Origin: Anthonomus grandis grandis
Taxonomy: Eukaryota > Arthropoda > Insecta > Coleoptera > Curculionidae
Length of the DNA stretch: 64,000 nucleotides
Reading direction: 5' to 3'
NCBI RefSeq assembly: GCF_022605725.1
Contig: NC_065563.1
Span: 7,776,518-7,840,517, forward strand
A program made the position numbers and the translations under genes. Of this stretch, positions 55,850 through 64,000 are shown piece after piece (positions within the stretch are counted from its first letter, which is position 1; every line of letters starts with the position of its first letter). The notes below the pieces were generated by a model. It searched no databases, was not told the origin of the DNA, and worked only from the letters and a program-made list of their open reading frames with translations.

Positions 55850-57665
55850 ATCCTCCTGGGACCCGGACATGTTTTTGTTAAGTTAGGGTTGTGAGGCTTT
55901 TAAATATAATAAAAATTACATAAATAAACATTGTTTACTAATAACTTTTTTTATTTTTTTTCTTACTTTCACAGATACATGACGTCCATTAAAATGGACA
56001 TTGGGTCTTAACCTAAACAAAAATTCCTAATATATAATTTTTTTTTTCAATAACATTTCAGTCTAAACCTATGAAAATGCACAAAAATAAATGTAAAATT
56101 AAATTTATTGGCTATGGAACTCCATGAAACAGTTTCTGTTGCCAGTAATGCACAAAAATGTGTTGCATGTATTACAAAAAACTTGTTTTTTTTTGGCAAA
56201 AGAGTCATTTTTACATCTAACCGAATTTTTTAAGTCTGTGGCAATTTCTGGAAAGTGTTATTTCCGTTTTCTTTCGATGCCTAATGACCATGCCGGTGAA
56301 TCGACAAAGATATTTCCCTCAGGATTTCTTTTAGTACCTACACCTCGGATTCACTTTGTGGGTTGGGTGTATTTGTCAAAAGTTGAGTGGCAATTATGAT
56401 TTTAAAATCTAAATATTGTTGTATTTTGCGTGGGGGGATTTTAAATATTTTTTTATCTCTTCGATAAAAAATCCATAAGTTGGCCATTGCTAGATCAAAG
56501 TAATGGAAAATGACCCTTACAGTCCATTTTTTTGATCTGGCTCGAATTCTATAATAGCTAATCATTCGGTCTGTCGAGTCTATTCCTCCCATACAATCGT
56601 TGTATTTAGCAAGTAAAGCAACGTAAGGTCTTTTAACCTGAATGTATTTAGAGTTTTTGTTAGACCACCTTTTACACTCATCGCTAGGTTGAATTCCTAG
56701 TATTCCATTGTACAACTACTATTTCGCCATCTTGTCTTACAATTTGTTCCGAGCTGCCTCTACCCATCTTGGCCATCATTTTTTCCGAAGTTAAATTTGC
56801 TGCCGCTGGTACACGAGATTTCATAATGGTTCCAGTACAATATTTCTCTTGTTGACGAAGATATTCGAGAAGTGGTATTGTCGTGAAATATCTATCGCAG
56901 TACACATGACTTCCAGGAAATAATATCCTTCCAAGGCGAACAACAGCAGAAGGTCCAACACCAAGTGGTTTTACAGAATTATCTGGAAAAGTATCTTTAC
57001 CTTGATATAATTCAAAGTCTACGACAAGACCATCAGAGGCAGCAACAACAAAATTTTTCAAGCCCTCTGGATTTGGCTTTCCTCTAACGAACTGCTTCAT
57101 TTTACAAGTCCCTGTAAATGGGATCATCTGTTTATCTACAGCAATGTCAGAGTCATCATTTCCAGTGATTTTTAGTATTTGCTCCAATGTTTCGTCATCC
57201 CCTGGCCGAAGCACACTTTTATTGCCAAAAATTCCTAAAATAAATTTTATGAGTTAATTTAAAATGTGCATGAGATAGACCCAATGTCCATTTAAATGGA
57301 CGCGAATAACTTAGGGTAATACAAAACTTATTTAATTTTTTTATTATTGTAATGTTATTTAAATTTGTCTATTAAACATTTGCAAATAAAAACTTTCACC
57401 AAATTCATTACAAAACGTTTAAAAATAGGCTACATACCATCATAACGAGAACCACGTGCAGCCGCCATCACAACAGAAAACAAACAACAGATTCCCAGCA
57501 CATGTGCACAATTATTAAAGTCGACCGAATCGGACTAGGCGGCAGCACCGAAGTGTCCAATTTAGTGGATGCGAGGTTTAAGCTGCTTAAATAATAAACT
57601 AACGAAACTGGAAACATAAAACTGGCATGTCCATTTAAATGGACGCTAGGTCCCAGGATGATAAA
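55850..57665 (-). mobile_element. piggyBac-like transposon C inside the LINE
   Basis: Imperfect TIRs: left 'tcctcctgggacc' (about 55850), right 'ggtcccaggatga' (to about 57662). The subterminal palindrome GTCCATTTAAATGGAC (one copy has TTAAAA) occurs at about 55984, 57289 and 57632. 'ccattaaaatggacattggg' and its inverse lie at equal depth in both ends. LINE reading resumes on the far side. The exact TTAA sites are not recognisable, perhaps mutated. Confidence 0.78.
56338..57468 (-). pseudogene. piggyBac-like transposase C, short spliced N-terminus
   Basis: Exon 1 (57468-57438) encodes MAAARGSRYD. The donor GTATGT and acceptor TTTATTTTAG bound a 203-bp intron (57235-57437) and join in phase to GIFGNKSVLRPGDDETLEQI. 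Then DIAVDKQMIPFTGTCKMKQF (first D), GLKNFVVAASDGLVVDFELY, GSHVYCDRYFTTIPLLEYL (second D), GTIMKSRVPAAANLTSEKMM, IVVVQW. A frameshift near 56700 leads to DECKRWSNKN, KYNDCMGGIDSTDRMISYYR (third D) and a tail ending at 56338. Roughly 250 N-terminal residues usual for piggyBac are absent between exon 1 and RPGDDE. One clear frameshift. Confidence 0.87.
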
Positions 57666-58409
57666 TACATGGACGCCTCAAAAAAGATAAAAGATTAGGC
57701 TATGGGATATATATTCCGGACATAGACTATAAATTTTCATCTAGACTCAATAAGTATAATTATGTAAAGCAGAATGCGTGACTATACACGATGCTGTAAA
57801 TAAGCATTTGAAGAAGGTAATAATCTTTTCAGACTCCAGAAGCGCGATACAAAAAATTAATAAATATGGTCTATCAACCTCAAGCGATTTCTGGTCTATC
57901 AAAACCAAGCAGTTAATTTCTCTAGCTAATAAGAACAATTTTGATATAAGAATTGCTTGGATTCCTGGACACTCGGGCATTCCTGGTAATGAGGTGGCGG
58001 ATTTATTGGCAAGAATAGGTAAAGACCTGAATGTCCCTAAAGATATGAAAGTAGATTCTATGGAAATTTTTAACCTGATCAAGGATGATATGAGTAATCA
58101 GTTTAAAGTATATTGGTACATAGTAAGAACTATCAATACTCTAAAATACAAAATACTTTCCCAAAAACCAAATGGTTTTCAAATGTACCTTTCAGAAATC
58201 GCAAATATATAACCACAATAATCAGATTACGGACGGGCCATTGTCTGACTAAAAAGCATTTATATAAACTAAATATTAAAGATAACCCATATTGTGAATG
58301 TGGCTCTGTTGAAGACTTAAATCATCTATTTTTGGAATGTCCTATAAATTTCATTCCTTATATTGATCTGTATAAAGAATTTGTTAAAAGGAATTCTCCA
58401 CCCCCTTAA

Positions 58410-61400
58410 CAATGTATACTGTTTTGTCTGAACCAAATGAGGAGTCAATTGATCTAATCATGTCATTTTTGAATATAAATCGAATTCGGTTATAATAGTT
58501 CTGCTAAACAATTCGTATTTTGTCTATGTTTTCTTTTCCCGTAGAATCCCAGAACCTGTGATGTCTTATGTTTGTCCAATTTACCTATATTGTGTTTGTC
58601 CATATTAATAGACTTAACCACTACAAATAGAGGAGTACCACACACCCACAGCACTATAAAAGAAGTCTGAAGTAATTAAGTACAAGTCAGCGGTCCCGAT
58701 TTGGTCCAGAGCCAAAACCAAATTGTGCTGGCAATTGCCTTGTTGCAGTGCCATAAAACAAGCAAGCAACAATAGTCAACCAGGTCTTTTTATTTAATAA
58801 ATAAGATGTTTTTACACATTTTTTTTAATACATAATCACAAATATTTCCTCTATCTCTCACGTTATGAGGCAATTGGAACCCCGAATTCTACATAAGAAA
58901 TTACTTTGGAAATGCCCCCGGCTTGACAACAACAATTATGTGTATAGGACCTGTGCAATTGAAACTTTTCTATTAATGTATATTTTTTTTGTTTAATGGT
59001 AATATTTTAAGTATTTTTATTGAGGTTTTGTTTACAGCCGCTGAACAAAATGTTTCCAAGAACAATATAACAAGCATAATATACGGGTGTATACAAAACT
59101 AAAAAATAATTATAATAATGTCTAAGTTGTCTTTTTTATCTGTTTTTCGTGTAAAAAAAATTATTTCATTATACTAATTATAAGTTATTAGGGTATAAGT
59201 ATTTTTTTAATTAATTAATTATTATAGGCGTTGATTACTGTAATAAAAAAAAACCAAGCATATCTACTATGTTGATGCCAGGCATTCTAGAAGAAGCGAA
59301 ATTATCAAGGGAAAGTATATCAAGGAATTACTACTATTAATACCAGTATTAAGAGTTGTAAAGGGTAGCAAAATACGTTATTTTTAATAATTTCACATTA
59401 TACAATTATGGAAGAAACTTGGTTTCCAACCTGTAACCGCAAAAATTCCACAATTAAACGGGTAAAAAAAAGAAAAAAAAAATCGTGTGCCAAAAAGATT
59501 TTTTCATCGACACTTCTGAGTCTAAATTAAACTCTCAGGGATATAAGCCGTTATTTTTCATATAAATGTCACGTTTTAGACTCAGAAATCATCTTTTTTT
59601 TTTTTTGCTTTGTTTGAGTCAAAATGGCTTTTCACGGTTACGTTTTACGATTTCACTGCCATAGCTCTTATTTTATTTTGAAGTTTGGACGTGCTACACC
59701 GTATAGATTAATCGTTACAGCTATGGTTTCAATATGATCACGGTATCATCCGCATATAAAGTCCATTAAAGTGTCAAAGGAGAAAGAACAAGTGAAATGA
59801 GGGAATCATATCCATGTCCATTAATGCAGATTTTTTTTTAGGAACTATTTATACAAGCTGATAATTAAAAGAAAAGAGTTAATGTTTTCCTTAAAATTAT
59901 TCAAGTTTGTTTCGTTGATTTTCATAAAAAATATAATAATATATCATCTTTGCGTTTACTGCCAAAAAAAGATAAATACGTTTTTGCGTCTAGTGCATTT
60001 TGTAACCAAAATTTGTATATAAATTTACTGCATAAACCAGATAAGTATTGGTCAATGGAAAAGTAGTAAATGATTGTATTTTGCTCAAAACTGTACAGCT
60101 AAAACAGGGTAAGTGCACATTTAACGCAAAATATTATTTATCTGGTTTTGGCAGTAAGCCGACAATAAAGGGTATCATACTTAAAATCACATTAATATTT
60201 CTGAATTTATGTAAATATCCAAAAAATATGATGTGGCACATGCCCTACTTTAATTGAACTGTTTCGGAGATATAAACAGTTGAATTTTTTTTTTTTTTTA
60301 ATTCAACTGCATAGATCTTGAAAATAGTTTATCCAAACTATAGCATGTGATCTACATCATATTTCTTGGAATTTTATGTAGAATCCGAATATATTGAAAA
60401 TGTTATAATATTTAAGATGTCCTATAGATTCAGAATTTTTTCCCTCTTATGAACAATAAAATAATGCATTTTCCAACGGTACATTTCCTTATTCTACAAA
60501 TTATAGATTAAAATAGAACTATAAACCTGTTTCAATCAATCAATCAATTTAAATCAATTTACCATAAAAAATTGTTATTCTCGATTTGAACTTTATGGAC
60601 TTTTACACTCAAACAAATCCACGCCATTAAAAAATCAACACAATTTCGCTGTCACAGAAGTGTAGTATCGGTCCAGAAATGAAACAAGCTGCCTTGATAT
60701 CAGTACAAGACATACTTTTAAAGCTTATAGATAAAAAAAAATGAAAACCCTTAAAGCCAAAATGGCGCCGTTTATTATCATACAGCGGCGCCATCTTGGC
60801 CGCAAGTCCTTAAGATGAAATATATTACCTCAATACTCAGATATCCGCAGATGTACTTATATCGTAAAATGTATTTAGTGTAAGAAAAAGAAAATTGTAC
60901 AAAACGTTCTGGTTTCAGTTGAGAAAATGCTGCATTTATAGAGCGGTCGTGCAATTGTTGCACGCCAAACGAGAGAGAATCGGTCAAAATCCTCGTTGAA
61001 ATGTGGCATTTAAAAGAAAAAAATATTTTTATTATTCTTGGGGTACTTTTTTGTATGTTAAATAAATGACAAAAAAAAGCACAAAACTGTACATAATTTC
61101 CTTAAATAATAGTAATTTCTATTGCTTTCGGGATATGATTTCAATTTCATAAGCTAATATGAGACGGGGCAGCGGGGTAGGGGGTCAGCAGTTTTGAAAA
61201 CTGTCGCCCACCTTATTCCATAAATTAACACTCGCCGCCCCGTTGAAATTATAAAATGCTTACACTTTTACGTTTAAGACTTCAATTATTTAAATTTTAT
61301 ATTAATAATTATTATTATTATTATTAGAACGATAATTTTTTTTGTTATAGATATTACAATATAATTGTTGGTGTAATAAAAAGTATTGAAACAATCTTAA

Positions 61401-61621
61401 TATGGTCGTTTTATTTCACACAATATTTATTTATTTTATTTCAATGGCAAAGAACGTAATTTGGTATGATGGGTCTTTCGTAAAATTTGAGGACTTATTA
61501 AAGAATTTAGTAGTAAAGAAAAAGAATTTTGACATTCCATTGATTACACAAAAGTTGTATTTTTTCTTGTTAATTTATTTAGAGGATATGTAATTTCAGT
61601 AAAATTCGGTATAAATCTGCA
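58410..61621. other. intergenic, AT-rich, no gene
   Basis: The first ~230 bp may be LINE 3' UTR. Afterwards there is only AT-rich DNA with long A/T runs (e.g. 59590-59615, 60285-60300). An inverted pair 'aactgtttc...cagttgaa' and 'ttcaactg' lies near 60258-60310. A copy of the dispersed repeat seen at 45000 and 46250 lies, inverted, near 60370. 'attattattattattatta' occurs near 61308. Frames of 60-70 codons show no motif. Confidence 0.5.
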
Positions 61622-64000
61622 TTTTTTTTTTTTTGGTGTCGGTGCAGAAATTCTTTATGAACACTGGTTACGCGGCGCGCCGCCCCCAGTAGTGTGGGAC
61701 TCAGTGTCGAGTCTGGTTCGTCCTATACCCACTAAAACCACCGCTGGGTGGTGCCTTGTGGCTCCCTACACTGCGGTCTGCTAAGAAGCAGTCCTATTGT
61801 GTCCCATATGTTTAGTCTCACAGGTTCAATTCTGTATCTTCAAGGAAGTCCAGGATTGTGCCCAGTGGAGGGTTTCTCTTCCCCCAGGAATGTTGCCCTG
61901 GTTTGATTAAATGCTTCACAGAAGCACAGTATGTGAAGGGTTGTTTTGTCCTCCTCATTGCATCCCCTACATAGCGAGGTAACTGATTTCCCTAGCGTAT
62001 GCAGGTGTTGCCTGCTCGGCGCATGGCCTGTAAATAGCCCCGCGACCCTTCGCAGTTGTTGTCTGGAGAGGCCCAGTATGTTCTCACCCTTCTTGAACAA
62101 CATGACAACGTTGACACAACATGTTGGTTCAGGGCCTACCAGGCTGTTGCTGGCTCCCTGAGTTGCAAGTTGGATAACCCTTCTTGCAGCCTTATTGTTG
62201 CCCATATTCTCTGCTAGGATTATCTCTGGCCTATTTTGCGCTTCGGCGAGCTGCCTGAGATCCTCCCAGCAGCTTTGCACAGTCCTTGACTTAGTCTCGA
62301 ATTGTTGTAGTGCAAGTGTTGCAGCCTGGTCTCCTGTGAAAATTGCGAAGGTTTTGCCTCTTGGCAGCCCTTCTCTCATCAGTTGGACACAGGTTTGTAT
62401 TCCTATTATGCTTGCCTGTAAATTTGTTGTTTCCAGGCCCAGGTTAAGCATGAGTTGTCTGCCCTGTTGTTCGTCCTCCACCATGCCCACAGCTACCCCG
62501 ATCTTGGATCGTTTGGTTGCCGTGTGCCATACTGAGTAACCTCTTTGCCTGAGCCTGTCCGCTTCTGCGTCCAGTGGTCCCCTTTTCTCTTTGATGACAA
62601 AAGGTTTGTTTTCACATACCTAGGTATGTGACCTTGGTTCTGTCTGTTCTTAGGGCCAGGCGCCCAAGGTCCTGTATCTTGTCAAATAAGGCATTGTGCC
62701 CATCTTTCTATAGGATTGTTGCGCCATTTGACAGCAGTCTTTTCGCCTCCGATATAGCTTCAGCCCGTACCACTAAGTGTAGCGGGCTTAGTCCTATCAG
62801 GTTCTCTAGGGCAGCAGTCGGCGTTGTTGACATCGCTCCTGTTATGCCCAGACATGCTATTCGTTGTGTTTTGTTGAGTATCTGTATTACAGTCCTCTTT
62901 TCTGCCGCATGCCACCATATAGGTGCTGCGTATGTAATGATTGGGTCTAACCATTGTCGTGTACATCCAATGTACCAATTTTGGTGACAGTCCCCATGAT
63001 CTACCGAACATTCTCTTACAGTACATAAGAGTTTTCGTGGCTTTATTTGTAGCCTGGATTACATGCTTCTTGAAGCTGAGTTTTTTATCCAGGGTTATAC
63101 CTAGATATTTGACCTCGTCTTCAAGTCGCAGATTTTCTCCATAAAATTTTATGTTTCTAATGGGCTCTAGTTTCCTTCTTTTGGTAAAGGAAACCAGAGT
63201 AGTTTTTGTGGGATTTACCCTTAGTTGTTCTTCCTCACACCAGTGCTCAACAGTAGTCAGGGCTCTTTGCATTTTTTCGAATACATGAGCCTGACTACCC
63301 CCTTGTGTAAGGATGACTATATCGTCAGCATATCCTATAGCGAGGATAAGCTGCCTCTCCAGTCGTGTCAGCAAGCTGTCCGATACAAGGTACCACAGCA
63401 GCGGTGACAGTACGCCCCCTTGCGGTGTTCCCCTGCACACTTTGGCCTTAACCGTTGTGCTGTTGAGATTTGCTGCTACTTTCCTATGATTTAGCATTTG
63501 AGTTATCCAGCCGCCAATCATGGGATGTATTCCTCGTGCTTCTATTGCACGGTTGATTGAGTCATATGATGTATTGTCAAATGCTCCCTCAAGGTCTAAG
63601 AAAGCTCCTAGGGCGATCTCTTTGTTGTTCAGAGATTGTTCGACCCTCTGGGTTATCTCGTGAATCGCTGATTCGCAAGATTTACCTGTTTGGTAGGCAT
63701 ACTGGTGTCGATGTAGAGGGTTGGCCCGTAATACATTGTCCCTGATATGCCTTTCTATGAGCTTTTCCTCTGTTTTTAGGAGGAATGATGTAAGGCAGAT
63801 TGGTCGGAAGGATTTAGGTTTCGCATAGGAGTCGCGTCCCGTCTTTGGTAGAAATACTACCTTTGCTTCCCTCCAACTCTCTGGTATATTCCAGATGGCT
63901 AGACTTGCCCGCATTATTTTACAAAGTGCAGGCAGCAGCAGTTCGCTACCCCGCTGTAACATGACTGGCATTCTGCCATCCATTCCGGGAGATTTAAATG
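61622..64000 (-). mobile_element. LINE 2, 3' portion with A-tail, runs off window
   Basis: A run of 14 T at about 61622-61636 is the A-tail on the minus strand, marking the 3' end. The body is markedly GC-richer than the flanking DNA, suggesting a younger or differently constrained insertion. It encodes RT and RNase H (next entry), and the 5' part lies beyond the right edge. Confidence 0.85.
61840..64000 (-). pseudogene. LINE 2 reverse transcriptase and RNase H, frameshifted
   Basis: 63983-62760 is a long open RT frame: IPESWREAKVVFLPKTGRDS, KSFRPICLTSFLLKTEEKLI, GAFLDLEGAFDNTSYDSINR (motif A), RGTPQGGVLSPLLWYLVSDS (motif B), ILAIGYADDIVILTQGG (motif C intact) and VKYLGITLDKKLSFKKHVIQ. A shift near 62890 breaks the link to RNase H (62490-61840): GKTFAIFTGDQAATLALQQF, ILAENMGNNKAARRVIQLA, and a CCHC-type CRGCNEEDKTTLHILCFC. 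The upstream endonuclease would lie beyond 64000. The RT active site is conserved, so the element decayed recently. Assignment within the I/R1/jockey assemblage is uncertain. Confidence 0.92.

Larger units (their letters stand above)
53200..58409 (+). pseudogene. LINE (APE-RT-RNase H), split by piggyBac C
   Basis: APE endonuclease: SPDILFLNETWLKSHYNFTL, then IIMGDLNSHHPLWDDSPVN and ANSDHYPTC. RT (frameshifted): NNALRNKKLSAPGMND, RRKYNIIHILKPNKNPILPV, VFLDIKSVFDNVN (motif A), 'QGSPLS' and IIGYADLAVFV (YADD changed to YADL). Then HVKYLGHILQEHLKWNTHID. After the piggyBac insertion: RNase H IIFSDSRSAIQKIN, IAWIPGHSGIPGNEVADLLA, then a CCHC-like ECGSVEDLNHLFLECP before the stop at 58409. Domain order and RNase H fit the I/jockey-like group. 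Many frameshifts and a mutated YADD: dead. Termini are not resolved. Confidence 0.9.

Noticed and set aside
1..64000. tRNA, rRNA or microRNA genes
   Set aside because: No tRNA box A/B pair with cloverleaf, rRNA segment or long clean precursor hairpin was recognised by eye; a covariance-model scan would be needed to exclude small RNAs.

Overview
The window is AT-rich animal DNA, almost certainly from an insect. It has long introns, spliceable protein fragments and an insect-type load of piggyBac, pogo, mariner, hAT, Harbinger, Penelope and LINE relics. The only host gene I can support is broad (br, the ecdysone-response BTB zinc-finger transcription factor), on the + strand. The BTB/core exons lie to the left of the window. 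A 51-nt common-region mini-exon sits at 43-93. Four alternative terminal exons, each encoding one pair of C2H2 fingers, follow at 10819, 12508, 29314 and 36580. All four start with an acceptor in the phase left by the mini-exon (phase 1) and end in their own stop codon. A beetle is plausible, but I cannot fix the order from the sequence.

The rest is intron or 3' flank packed with repeats. From 1 to 10.8 kb: a ~120-bp tandem repeat split by a pogo element, a mariner relic, a 753-bp hAT deletion derivative with a perfect 8-bp target duplication, and a ~177-bp tandem array split by a Harbinger-like element. From 11 to 22 kb: a mariner-type MITE, a truncated pogo, a relic of a little-described DDE-like family (called 'QNK' here after its [S/C]D-x4-Q-x-K motif), a LINE tail, and a mariner holding a pogo. 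From 23 to 28.3 kb: an array of ~280-bp units built on a 'gcgacgttgcca' motif, containing a Penelope-type hammerhead-like hairpin. From 31 to 36.2 kb: a QNK element with terminal inverted repeats (TIRs) abutting a mariner that holds two Penelope-type insertions.

Downstream of the last zinc-finger exon: another QNK relic (37.5-39.3 kb), a pogo with a Cys/His-rich tail (40.4-43.1 kb), a nearly intact intron-containing piggyBac nested inside an older piggyBac (46.7-51.3 kb), a pogo split by a 279-bp MITE (51.4-52.9 kb), an APE/RT/RNase H LINE split by a third piggyBac (53.2-58.4 kb), and a second LINE running off the right edge (61.6-64 kb).

No rRNA, tRNA, CRISPR or prokaryotic feature was seen. 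Nearly every transposon ORF is broken. The most notable items are the phase-matched broad exon set with its tandem splice donors, the QNK transposon family, the Penelope hammerhead-like motifs and the frame-restoring piggyBac nesting.
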